Below, piece after piece: positions 1 to 7,635 of a stretch of 64,000 nt of DNA (position 1 is the stretch's first letter; each line of letters opens with the position of its first letter). The stretch covers positions 1 through 64,000 of the forward strand of contig NZ_KB899104.1 of assembly GCF_000378045.1 (NCBI RefSeq), written 5' to 3'. This DNA comes from Marinobacterium rhizophilum DSM 18822 (GTDB taxonomy: Bacteria; Pseudomonadota; Gammaproteobacteria; Pseudomonadales; Balneatricaceae). A program made the position numbers and the translations under genes. The notes below the pieces were generated by a model. The model was not told the DNA's origin. It made no database searches and was given only the letters and a program-made list of their open reading frames with translations.

Positions 1-2
1 AT

Positions 3-83
3 AAAAAGGTAGCGGGAGTGTTCGATAACCTTCGACAAGACGAAAGGACCCAGCCGTTCCTGAGTCAGATCCTGCAGCACTGA
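3..83 (+). CDS. C-terminal fragment of an unidentified protein
   Basis: An open frame enters from the left edge and stops at the TGA at 81-83, giving 26 residues ending in SQILQH. It is too short to assign to a family. A strong hairpin follows about 20 bases after the stop, which is what the end of a gene would look like. It could also be a chance open frame. Confidence 0.35.
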   Translation, partial: KKVAGVFDNLRQDERTQPFLSQILQH

Positions 84-102
84 GTCAGACCGCAAAGAAC
101 CA

Positions 103-138
103 CCCGTTAAATGTCGCCGCAACGGCGCATTTAACGGG
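103..138 (+). terminator. Nested hairpin after the left-edge frame
   Basis: The arms CCCGTTAAATG (103-113) and CATTTAACGGG (128-138) are perfectly complementary. They enclose a second hairpin, CGCCG-CAA-CGGCG. No T-run follows on the + strand (the next bases are C-rich), so it is an unusually stable structure that may act as a terminator or mRNA stabiliser. The rest of 139-285 shows nothing else recognisable. Confidence 0.45.
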
Positions 139-285
139 CCCCTCCCGCCCGGAACATCGCCTTCCCTTCGGCCCCAAACAGCCTGCAGCGGCCGAAGCCA
201 GCCGGCACCTTTGTTGCCCGTTTTGCTTTACGACACAAGGTGCAGGTGTTAGAAAGCCTGTTTGCCAACGTACGGAGCTTCAACG

Positions 286-627
286 ATGGATCTGGATTCA
301 TTTCTCGCCGGGATCGGACAAGACGACAGCCTGGATTTCAAACACACCATGGAGGTCATCCAGCAGTATTACGATTACCAGCCCAGCGGGTTCACCAATG
401 GCGAGGTACGTAATGAAGCGGGTCAGAATGAGGGCAGCTGCAAGATTTTTGCATTCGCCCGGCTCAATGGTCTGAACGAAGCCCAGACACTGGCTTGTTT
501 TGGGGGCTTTTATCGCGATGTGTTGAAGGCCCCCCAGGGCACCGACCATGGCAACATTCGTGCTTTCATGGCCAGCGGCTGGGACGGCATTGCCTTTGAT
601 GCCGAGGCACTGACCCGCAAGGGCTGA
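286..627 (+). CDS. HopJ type III effector family protein
   Basis: A 113-residue soluble protein matching the HopJ family as I know it: an acidic N-terminus, then FTNG, NEAGQNEGSCKIF and a C-terminal block with HGNIRAFMASGW. The family is named after a Pseudomonas type III effector. It is widespread in free-living gammaproteobacteria without secretion systems, so an effector role should not be assumed. An upstream in-frame TTG at 262 would add eight residues. I prefer the ATG at 286 because GGAG lies at 274-277 and the family begins near this point. It stands alone, 38 bases from the convergent dinB. Confidence 0.85.
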   Translation: MDLDSFLAGIGQDDSLDFKHTMEVIQQYYDYQPSGFTNGEVRNEAGQNEGSCKIFAFARLNGLNEAQTLACFGGFYRDVLKAPQGTDHGNIRAFMASGWDGIAFDAEALTRKG

Positions 628-665
628 TCGGACGATACACGCCTGCAGGATCCTGGGAACGTTCC

Positions 666-1739
666 TTAGAAGAGCGTCAGCTGATCGGGCTGCGGGCCTT
701 CTCGATGCTCACTCAGGCGATAGCCGACACCAATCAGCCGTACGGGCCGGCTGCCACGGCTGAATGCTTCGCGCATCAGTTGCTCATATAACACCCTATT
801 CGGCAGCAGGCCGGCCTGAACACGGGTCGCCTGTTCAACCGTGGTCTGACTGAAATCATGGAACTTCAGTTTGATAACCGCGCCGGCGACATCCGCCGGG
901 CGCGACAGCCTGGCATAACGGACGGCTAACGCCTCCAGCATTGGCGGCAACGCCTGCAGGCAGGCCGCGAGGTCAGGCAGATCCTCGGCGTAGGTGTGCT
1001 CCACGCTCACCGACTTGCGCTCCCGGCTGATGCGTACCGGCCGTTCATCCTGCCCCCAGGCCAGCTCCCACAGTCGCTGACCAAAACGACCGAAACGGCT
1101 GTTTAGCGCCGCCGCCCCCTGCGCCCGAAGATCCGCACAGCTGTGCACACCCATGCGTTCCAGCTTCTGGGCGGTCTTGGCCCCTACACCATGCAGACGC
1201 TTCACTGGCAGCGCCTGTACAAAGGCTTCCACCTGCTCAGGACGCAACACAAAAAGACCATCCGGCTTGTTCCAGTCACTGGCGATTTTAGCCAGGAACT
1301 TGTTAGGTGCCACACCGGCCGATACGCGGATTCCGACTTCCTCAAACACCCGCCGGCGGATTTCCTCGGCCATCAGGGTCGCACTCCCCTGGCACCGCCG
1401 CACACCGGTAACATCCAGGTAGGCCTCATCCAGCGACAGCGGCTCAATCACCTGCGTATAGTCCGCGTAAATCGCCATGATCCTTGCAGACACCTCGCGA
1501 TACTTTTCCATATTGCCGCGCACAACCCGAAGATCGGGACAAAGCGCCAGGGCGCGGGCCGTGGACATGGCCGAATGCACACCATAGGCACGGGCCTCGT
1601 AATTACAGGTGGCAACCACGCCGCGCTGATCGGCACGCCCGCCAACCGCCAACGGAATGCCGCGCAAGTCCGGATTGTCGCGCATTTCGACCGCCGCATA
1701 AAAACAGTCACAGTCGCAATGAATGATTTTTCGATCCAC
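666..1739 (-). CDS. dinB: DNA polymerase IV (Y-family)
   Basis: A 357-residue translesion polymerase of normal DinB length. The palm starts at the N-terminus with the metal-binding Asp in DCDCFYAAVEM (about residue 8). The second catalytic pair sits in SLDEAYLDV (about residues 102-110). The helix-hairpin-helix thumb has LHGVGAKTAQKLERMG, and the little-finger domain follows with RKSVSVEHT. The protein ends DQLTLF, which resembles the beta-clamp binding tail QxxLxLF of this family. The start is GTG at 1739. It is normally SOS-regulated, but I see no clear LexA box immediately upstream. Confidence 0.95.
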   Translation of the reverse strand: MDRKIIHCDCDCFYAAVEMRDNPDLRGIPLAVGGRADQRGVVATCNYEARAYGVHSAMSTARALALCPDLRVVRGNMEKYREVSARIMAIYADYTQVIEPLSLDEAYLDVTGVRRCQGSATLMAEEIRRRVFEEVGIRVSAGVAPNKFLAKIASDWNKPDGLFVLRPEQVEAFVQALPVKRLHGVGAKTAQKLERMGVHSCADLRAQGAAALNSRFGRFGQRLWELAWGQDERPVRISRERKSVSVEHTYAEDLPDLAACLQALPPMLEALAVRYARLSRPADVAGAVIKLKFHDFSQTTVEQATRVQAGLLPNRVLYEQLMREAFSRGSRPVRLIGVGYRLSEHREGPQPDQLTLF

Positions 1740-1859
1740 GTGAAGGTCTCTGCTGACGTCGGTGCCCAGGGGTCGCTGAAAATGACTAATGCAATATCAT
1801 GCCTGACTGCTAATCTTAACCTGAATACGCATGCATCATCCCGGTGATGGAGCCACACA

Positions 1860-2036
1860 ATGACGGATGAAAACAAGAACAACTGGAATGGTAGCGAAAG
1901 GCGCTCGGGTAACGACCGGCGCCAACAAAAAGACCGCCGCGAAGAGGTGAGGTTTGAACCCGGTAAACCGGATCGACGCAAAAATCGCGGGCGCCGTGGA
2001 CCCGACCAGGACCCCTGGAGTAAAGGTTCAGTCTGA
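1860..2036 (+). CDS. Small, basic, Arg-rich hypothetical protein
   Basis: A 58-residue open frame starts at ATG 1860 with a GGAG about eight bases upstream (GATGGAGCC). It is very hydrophilic and carries repeated Arg pairs spaced like ERRSGNDRRQQKDRREE, then KPDRRKNRGRRG. Short proteins with ERRSGxDRR repeats are common in gammaproteobacteria, but I know no function. A good intrinsic terminator follows 20 bases after the stop, which supports a real transcription unit. It has no signal peptide or membrane segment. Confidence 0.6.
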   Translation: MTDENKNNWNGSERRSGNDRRQQKDRREEVRFEPGKPDRRKNRGRRGPDQDPWSKGSV

Positions 2037-2055
2037 ACCACCCCATTAACTGCCC

Positions 2056-2090
2056 AGGGGGCTTCGCGCCCCCTCCCCCTCCTCTTTTTG
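2056..2090 (+). terminator. Rho-independent terminator after the small basic ORF
   Basis: The stem AGGGGGC (2056-2062) / GCCCCCT (2068-2074) has loop TTCGC. It is followed by a pyrimidine stretch ending in TTTTT (2085-2089). It isolates the small ORF from the acyltransferase gene downstream. Confidence 0.65.
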
Positions 2091-2123
2091 CCCTATGCCC
2101 GGCGCACGACGCACGAGCACGGA

Positions 2124-2141
2124 CTGTCACATTCCTGTCAC
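2124..2141 (+). promoter_or_regulatory. PHO box (PhoB binding site)
   Basis: The sequence reads CTGTCAC-ATTC-CTGTCAC: two 7-bp direct repeats separated by four bases. This agrees closely with the known PhoB box, which is two CTGTCAt repeats at an 11-bp period. It ends 66 bases before the ATG of the OlsF-like gene. Phosphate-starvation control of ornithine-lipid synthesis is established in several bacteria, so site and gene support each other. I could not place a convincing -10. Confidence 0.75.
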
Positions 2142-2207
2142 CGTACATTCAAACCGTGGTCACAGTCCGGCCATAGAGTGTGAGTCCTCCGATAGAGGAC
2201 ACCCCTG

Positions 2208-3953
2208 ATGCAACTTAATGTCGAACAGGTCGTCACCCAGAAGTTTCCCGCTTTTATCGCCAAACCTGCGCCGGTAAAGCGCTCCACCCTTTTTTGCCTG
2301 CGCCATCTGGTGCGCGAGCGGGAAATTAACCAGTTCCTGGCCGAAAACAACACCAGCACCGGTTTCGGGTTTATTGACAAGGTGCTGGACTACTTCAATT
2401 TCAGTTACGCGTTGAGCCATCAGCACCGCATGAACATTCCGGCCACCGGACGCGTACTGATTGTCGCCAATCACCCGCTGGGCGCACTCGACGGCCTTGC
2501 CCTGCTGAAACTGGTGGGTGAAATACGCCGCGATGTGCGCATCGTCGCCAATGACGTACTCTCCAGCTTCGATCCGCTGGAACCGCTGCTGCTGCCCGTG
2601 GACAACCTGGGCAAGGCCACTCGCAAACGGGATATCACCCGTATCACCCAGGCACTGCAGGATGATCAGGCGGTCATCGTATTCCCCGCCGGCGAAGTGT
2701 CCCGCGCGGGGCTGACCGGCATCCGCGACGGCAAATGGAACAGCGGCTTCCTGCACTTTGCCCGCAAGGCCAATGCGCCCATACTGCCTGTCTTCGTGGG
2801 GGGCAAGAACTCGTCACTGTTTTACAGCATATCCGCGCTGAATCGCTCTTTCTCGACCTTGCTGCTGGCACGGGAGATGTTCAACAAGCAGTCGGTCACC
2901 ATCGCGGTACGCATTGGTGAACCCATTGCCTTCAGCCAGATTGATGCACTGCCCGTTTCGACCCGCGAAAAAGCGCGCATTCTGAAAAAGCACCTGTACC
3001 GTATTGCCCGCAATAAGTCCCCGCTGTTCATCACCGAGAAAACCATCGACCATCCACAGGATCGCAGCAGCCTGAAACAGGAACTCAAAGCCTCCGAGCT
3101 ACTGGGGGAAACCGGTGATGGAAAGAAAATTTACCTGTTCGACGACCATCCGGACTCGGCGGTAATGCGCGAAGTCGGGCGCTTGCGCGAAATCGCCTTT
3201 CGCAGTGTCGGCGAGGGTACCGGTGAAAAGCGGGACCTGGACCGCTATGACCACAACTACCGTCACCTGATCCTGTGGGACGAGGAGGATCTCGAAATTG
3301 CCGGCGCCTACCGGTTGGCGGAAACGGCCAGCCTGGCCAATAACGACAGCAGTCTCTACAGTGCCAGTCTGTTTCACTACAACGATGCCATGGCACCGGT
3401 GCTTGCCCGTGGCATCGAACTTGGCCGCAGCTTCGTCCAGCCGCGCTACTGGGGACGGCGCAGCCTGGACTATCTCTGGTATGGCATCGGCGCCTACCTG
3501 CGCTGCCACCCCGAGATTCGCTATCTGTTCGGCCCCGTGAGCCTCAGCAACAGCTACCCCAAGGCCGCACGTGACCTGATCGTCTGGTTCTACAGCCACT
3601 ACTTCCCGGATAATGACAACCTGGCCCGTTCGTTGAGCCCCTTCAAAATCGACGCCGCCAGCCGGGAACATCTCACCCAGTTGTTCAGTGGCACCGATTA
3701 CACCGCCGACTTTCGCGTGCTCAAGGAGCAGCTGGAATTCATGGGCGTATCCGTTCCCACACTCTACAAACAGTACAGTGATGTCTGCGAAGCGGGCGGC
3801 GTCCGCTTTCTGGACTTCGGTATTGATGCGGACTTCAACTACTGTGTGGATGGCCTGGTACTGGTCGACCTAGACTACCTGAAACCCCGCAAGCGCGAGC
3901 GCTACCTGGGCGTGGCACAGCCCCCGCAACTGCCCCGATCCGGTACCGCTTGA
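2208..3953 (+). CDS. olsF: OlsF-like bifunctional acyltransferase (ornithine lipid synthesis)
   Basis: A 581-residue fusion. The N-terminal half is a PlsC-type O-acyltransferase with NHPLGALDG (residues 88-96; an H-x5-D version of the usual H-x4-D site) and FPAGEVSR (159-166). The C-terminal half, from about residue 300, resembles the OlsB/hemolysin GNAT-like N-acyltransferase, with AFRSVGEGTG and RYDHNYRHLILWD followed by AGAYRL. OlsF from Serratia has this architecture and length and makes ornithine lipid in one polypeptide. The ATG follows GAGGA, and a PHO box lies upstream, fitting replacement of phospholipids under phosphate limitation. The family assignment is strong. The substrate (ornithine versus another amino acid) is inferred. 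Confidence 0.72.
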   Translation: MQLNVEQVVTQKFPAFIAKPAPVKRSTLFCLRHLVREREINQFLAENNTSTGFGFIDKVLDYFNFSYALSHQHRMNIPATGRVLIVANHPLGALDGLALLKLVGEIRRDVRIVANDVLSSFDPLEPLLLPVDNLGKATRKRDITRITQALQDDQAVIVFPAGEVSRAGLTGIRDGKWNSGFLHFARKANAPILPVFVGGKNSSLFYSISALNRSFSTLLLAREMFNKQSVTIAVRIGEPIAFSQIDALPVSTREKARILKKHLYRIARNKSPLFITEKTIDHPQDRSSLKQELKASELLGETGDGKKIYLFDDHPDSAVMREVGRLREIAFRSVGEGTGEKRDLDRYDHNYRHLILWDEEDLEIAGAYRLAETASLANNDSSLYSASLFHYNDAMAPVLARGIELGRSFVQPRYWGRRSLDYLWYGIGAYLRCHPEIRYLFGPVSLSNSYPKAARDLIVWFYSHYFPDNDNLARSLSPFKIDAASREHLTQLFSGTDYTADFRVLKEQLEFMGVSVPTLYKQYSDVCEAGGVRFLDFGIDADFNYCVDGLVLVDLDYLKPRKRERYLGVAQPPQLPRSGTA

Positions 3954-4040
3954 GACGATAAAACGCGCCCGCGCCAACTTTTTCCTGCCTGCGCACTCCA
4001 ACGCTGTATTCTCCTATACTGAGCGAAAAAGGAGTGCGCC

Positions 4041-4739
4041 ATGGGCGATGATCGAAAATCCCTCAGCCAACGCTCCAGTCACCAGGAAATCGACCAGTTC
4101 CTGCGGCGGCTGGCCAAAACGCCATCCAGCGGTACCGGGCGACTGGTGTTCGCCCTGGATGCCACCGCCAGCAGGGAACCCACCTGGGACCATGCCTGCC
4201 AGCTGCAGAGCGAAATGTTCGAACAGACCCGAAACCTAGGCGGGCTGTCGGTGCAGCTATGCTACTATCGTGGCTACGGCGAGTTTCATGCAACAGACTG
4301 GCTGTGCGATACCGATCACCTGATGCGTCAGATGAATGCGGTGCGCTGCCTCGGCGGCCATACGCAGATTGCGCGGCTGCTGACCCATGTTCGCCGCGAA
4401 ACCCGTTTGAAGAAGATCCAGGCCGTGATCTTTATCGGCGACTGCGTGGAAGAACCCGTGGACGATCTGTGCGAGCTTGCGGGCGAACTTGGCCTGTTGC
4501 GAGTGCCGCTGTTCATTTTCCACGAAGGTCACGATTGCACGGCAACCCGGGCCTTCAAGCACATCAGCGAGCTTTCGGGCGGTGCCTATTGCCAGTTTGA
4601 CCAGCACAGCCCCCAGCTCATGCGCGAATTGCTGGGCGCTGTTGCTGTTTATGCGTCAGGCGGACACAAGGCCCTGGAGGATTTCAGCCAGGGCAAGAGC
4701 GCAGCATTGCTGCGTCTCACCCGCCAGCTTAGAAATTGA
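4041..4739 (+). CDS. VWA-like domain protein
   Basis: A 232-residue soluble protein with a von Willebrand A-like fold. Strand 1 is RLVFALDATASREPTWD, where DATAS replaces the usual MIDAS DxSxS. Later strands read IQAVIFIGDCVEE and LRVPLFIFHEG. AAGGAG sits seven bases before the ATG. It is followed after 29 bases by the DnaJ-domain membrane protein, and the two probably form one small operon. The partner and function are unknown to me. The altered MIDAS makes metal binding uncertain. Confidence 0.7.
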   Translation: MGDDRKSLSQRSSHQEIDQFLRRLAKTPSSGTGRLVFALDATASREPTWDHACQLQSEMFEQTRNLGGLSVQLCYYRGYGEFHATDWLCDTDHLMRQMNAVRCLGGHTQIARLLTHVRRETRLKKIQAVIFIGDCVEEPVDDLCELAGELGLLRVPLFIFHEGHDCTATRAFKHISELSGGAYCQFDQHSPQLMRELLGAVAVYASGGHKALEDFSQGKSAALLRLTRQLRN

Positions 4740-4768
4740 AACCAAATCGAATACACACGAGGTAAGCG

Positions 4769-5497
4769 TTGAACCCTTTTGGCCTGATCATTCTCAGTGC
4801 AGTTGCCCTGGCAGGCATCATGTGGATCCAGTCACGGCCACCCCAGTTGCGCGAACGCGCCAAGTGGCAGCTGGTCATTATACTGTGCGCTCTGTTCCTG
4901 CTGTACCTCAGCGTCACCGGTCGCCTGCACTGGCTCGGTGCGGTCTTGGCCGTACTGCTGCCGTTCAGTCGAAGGCTGATACCGCTGTTGCGCTACCTGC
5001 CGTTCCTGCAGCAGCTCTACAAACAGCGCCAGCAGCAACAGCCGGGGAGCAGTAACAACCGTTCCCGCGTGCAGAGCGCCATTCTGGAAATGAGCCTCGA
5101 GCACGACACCGGTGCCATGCACGGCACCGTGCTGCAGGGGCCACTGAGCGGCAAGACACTGGGCAGCCTGAGTGAAACCCAGTTTATTGAATTACTGCAG
5201 TACTGCCGGGAGCATGATCAGGAGTCAACCCAGCTGCTGGAAGCCTACCTCGACAAGCGTTTTGGTGACAGCTGGCGTCAGGATGACCCTGGTGCCGGCA
5301 AAGACAGCCACACCAACCAGGCCGGGCCGCTGAGTGAAGCAGAGGCCTACGACATCCTGGGCCTCGAACCCGGCGCCAGTGAAAGCGACATTATCAACGC
5401 CCACCGCCGGCTGATTCAGAAGCTGCACCCGGACCGCGGCGGCAGCAACTACCTGGCAGCCCGTATCAACGAGGCAAAAGACCGCCTGCTCGGCTGA
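4769..5497 (+). CDS. Membrane-anchored DnaJ-domain protein
   Basis: A 242-residue protein starting at TTG 4769 with GAGG upstream. The N-terminus has hydrophobic segments at about residues 3-18 and 33-68, then a Gln-rich linker. A middle domain (about 100-165) contains LSETQFIELLQYCREHD. The J domain is C-terminal (about 190-242): AYDILGLEPGASESDI with the HPD motif in IQKLHPDRGG. It is arranged like Tim14/DjlA-type membrane J proteins and would stimulate a DnaK ATPase at the membrane. It is co-directional with the VWA protein. Confidence 0.82.
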   Translation: MNPFGLIILSAVALAGIMWIQSRPPQLRERAKWQLVIILCALFLLYLSVTGRLHWLGAVLAVLLPFSRRLIPLLRYLPFLQQLYKQRQQQQPGSSNNRSRVQSAILEMSLEHDTGAMHGTVLQGPLSGKTLGSLSETQFIELLQYCREHDQESTQLLEAYLDKRFGDSWRQDDPGAGKDSHTNQAGPLSEAEAYDILGLEPGASESDIINAHRRLIQKLHPDRGGSNYLAARINEAKDRLLG

Positions 5498-5585
5498 CTT
5501 TATTACCTTCATGCCCACCCAATTCAGCGACTTTCTGCTATGATCGCCGATTCAAATTCTGTGCTGCGGGCAATGCTCTTCTGCT

Positions 5586-6842
5586 ATGAAAAGGCTTTCA
5601 TTTCTTCTGCTCCAGGGACCGGCAACGCCCTTCTTTGCCCGCCTGGCCGACACCCTGCTCGCCCAGGGACATCGGGTATGCAAAGTCAATTTCTGCGCTG
5701 GCGATGCCCTGTTTCGCACCCGTGCCCAAACCCTGACCTTCAATCGCCCGCTGGACGAATGGGACAGCTTCCTTGACAACGCGCTGCAACAGCATGGCAT
5801 CGACCGGGTGCTGCTGTTTGGCGACTGCCGGCCACAGCACATGCAGGCGATCATTCGCCTGAAGCAGCAATCAATTCCTTATTTCGTCTACGAGGAAGGC
5901 TACTTTCGCCCGAACTGGATTACGCTGGAAGCAGGCGGCACCAATGCATTCTCAAGCCTGCCCCGGGACCCGAGCTGGTACCTGGCCCAGGCAAAAGAGA
6001 TTAGCAAATATGGCGATGGCCACAGTGTCGGCGGATCTCTGAAGGTTCGCGCGCTGCAGGACATGGCTTACCATCTGGCCAATCTCGCCAATCCACTGTG
6101 TTTTGCGCACTATAAAACCCATCGCCCCCATGGCAGCCATATCGAGTACCTGGGTTGGGCACGGCGCTTCCCACAACTGCCGTGGCGCGGACGCCAGGCA
6201 CAACAGGCCATTGACCGGATTCAGGCCAACAGCCGACGTTTCTATCTGTTCCCGCTGCAGCTGGACGCCGATTACCAGGTCAAGGTGCACTCCCGTTTTG
6301 ATGGCATCTGCCAGGCGATCGACGAGGTCATGACCTCGTTCGCCGCCAGAGCACCGCGCAACTGTGTTTTAGTGATAAAGAACCATCCGCTGGATACCGG
6401 CCTGATCGATTATCGAACGCACATCCAGCGTCTGAGCGCGCAACTTGGCCTCGGCAAGCGGGTACTTTACATTGACGGCGGGCACCTGCCGACATTACTG
6501 CACCACTGCAGCGGCGTCATCACGATTAACAGTACCGTCGGACTCTCGGCGCTCTACCATGGTCGACCCACAATCGCACTGGGGCAGTCGATATACAACC
6601 TGCAGGGGCTCTGCTTCCAGGGTCCGCTGGATAACTTCTGGAAACAGAAGCAGAAGCCAGACAAGACCTTGTTCCATGCATTTCGCAATACCGTGATTCA
6701 CCGCACCCAGCTCAACGGCGGTTTTTACAATGCCCGCGGTATCGAGCTGGCGATTGCAGGCTCAATACGGCGCCTCACTCAAAGCGACCCACTGCCGGTG
6801 CATCAGCCGGGCTACATGGGGGAGCCTTCGTGGGAAGGCTGA
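5586..6842 (+). CDS. kpsS: KpsS capsule lipid-linker Kdo transferase
   Basis: A 418-residue cytoplasmic protein of the KpsS family (known for E. coli: adds the first beta-Kdo to lysophosphatidylglycerol, after which KpsC extends the linker). Recognisable blocks are LLLQGPATPFFARLAD at the N-terminus, VYEEGYFRPNWITLE (101-115), FPLQLDADYQ, VIKNHPLDTG and TINSTVGLSALYHGRPT, which are the conserved HP and ST blocks of this glycosyltransferase family. kpsC lies far downstream at 31970-34114 on the other strand. It overlaps the next gene by 13 bases. The Shine-Dalgarno sequence is weak. It resembles RkpJ of Sinorhizobium, whose neighbours also resemble the genes here. Confidence 0.92.
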   Translation: MKRLSFLLLQGPATPFFARLADTLLAQGHRVCKVNFCAGDALFRTRAQTLTFNRPLDEWDSFLDNALQQHGIDRVLLFGDCRPQHMQAIIRLKQQSIPYFVYEEGYFRPNWITLEAGGTNAFSSLPRDPSWYLAQAKEISKYGDGHSVGGSLKVRALQDMAYHLANLANPLCFAHYKTHRPHGSHIEYLGWARRFPQLPWRGRQAQQAIDRIQANSRRFYLFPLQLDADYQVKVHSRFDGICQAIDEVMTSFAARAPRNCVLVIKNHPLDTGLIDYRTHIQRLSAQLGLGKRVLYIDGGHLPTLLHHCSGVITINSTVGLSALYHGRPTIALGQSIYNLQGLCFQGPLDNFWKQKQKPDKTLFHAFRNTVIHRTQLNGGFYNARGIELAIAGSIRRLTQSDPLPVHQPGYMGEPSWEG

Positions 6843-7612
6843 GCCAGCCCAGGCATGTGCTGATTACCGGTGCCAGTGGCGGTATTGGTGCCGCGCTGGC
6901 ACACGCCTATGCCGGCACCGCTGAGCGCCTCAGTCTCTGTGCCCGCAATGAGGCCAGACTGCAAAGCGTCGCTGACGCCTGCCGCGCGCGTGGCACGCGG
7001 GTCGATATCAGGCCGCTGGATGTGACCGACGTTGACGCTCTGCAAGCATGGGTCAGTTCCTGTGATGCCCGCCAGCCGATAGACCTGGTCATTGCCAACG
7101 CCGGCAAAACCCTGAACGTGGGCCCACAGGGCGAAGCAGAAAGCTGGGCCGATACAAAGTCACTGCTGGCCACCAATATCGACAGCGCGCTGGCCACCGT
7201 CATTCCGCTGATAGGCCCGATGCGTCAGCGCGGCCATGGACAGATCGCCCTGGTAAGCTCACTGGCAGCCTATCGTGGCATGGCGATCACACCGGCGTAC
7301 TGCGCCAGCAAAGCGGCGCTAAAAGCCTATGGTGAAGCCTTGCGCGGCCTGCTGGGCCCGGATGGCGTCGGTGTATCGGTGATCTGCCCGGGATTTGTGG
7401 AATCCGACATGAGCCGGGAATTTCCGGGCAAAAAACCCTTTATGGTCAGTGCCGACCAGGCCGCCACGATCATCCGTAAAGGCCTGATGCGCAACCGGCC
7501 TCGTATCTCATTCCCGTTCCCGCTGAATCTTGGCACCTGGCTGCTGGCCATGCTCCCGGCTGCGATGGCGGATTTCATCCTGCAACATATCAGCTACGGC
7601 CGCAGTCGCTGA
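6830..7612 (+). CDS. Short-chain dehydrogenase/reductase (ketosphinganine-reductase-like)
   Basis: A 260-residue classical SDR. The cofactor loop is TGASGGIG (13-20), the catalytic Ser is at 143/144 (LVSSLAAYRG), and Tyr157 and Lys161 sit in YCASK. The C-terminal end is hydrophobic (NLGTWLLAMLPAAMADFIL), as in membrane-associated ketoreductases such as 3-ketosphinganine reductase. It starts at GTG 6830 within kpsS, after GGGGGAG, and is probably translationally coupled. An SDR beside a KpsS gene matches RkpH of the Sinorhizobium rkp-1 region. A likely job is reducing the 3-keto group of the product of the alpha-oxoamine synthase at 10082-11437; that is inference. Confidence 0.85.
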   Translation: MGRLSQPRHVLITGASGGIGAALAHAYAGTAERLSLCARNEARLQSVADACRARGTRVDIRPLDVTDVDALQAWVSSCDARQPIDLVIANAGKTLNVGPQGEAESWADTKSLLATNIDSALATVIPLIGPMRQRGHGQIALVSSLAAYRGMAITPAYCASKAALKAYGEALRGLLGPDGVGVSVICPGFVESDMSREFPGKKPFMVSADQAATIIRKGLMRNRPRISFPFPLNLGTWLLAMLPAAMADFILQHISYGRSR

Positions 7613-7635
7613 TTACTCAACTGCCTGTCCTGCCC

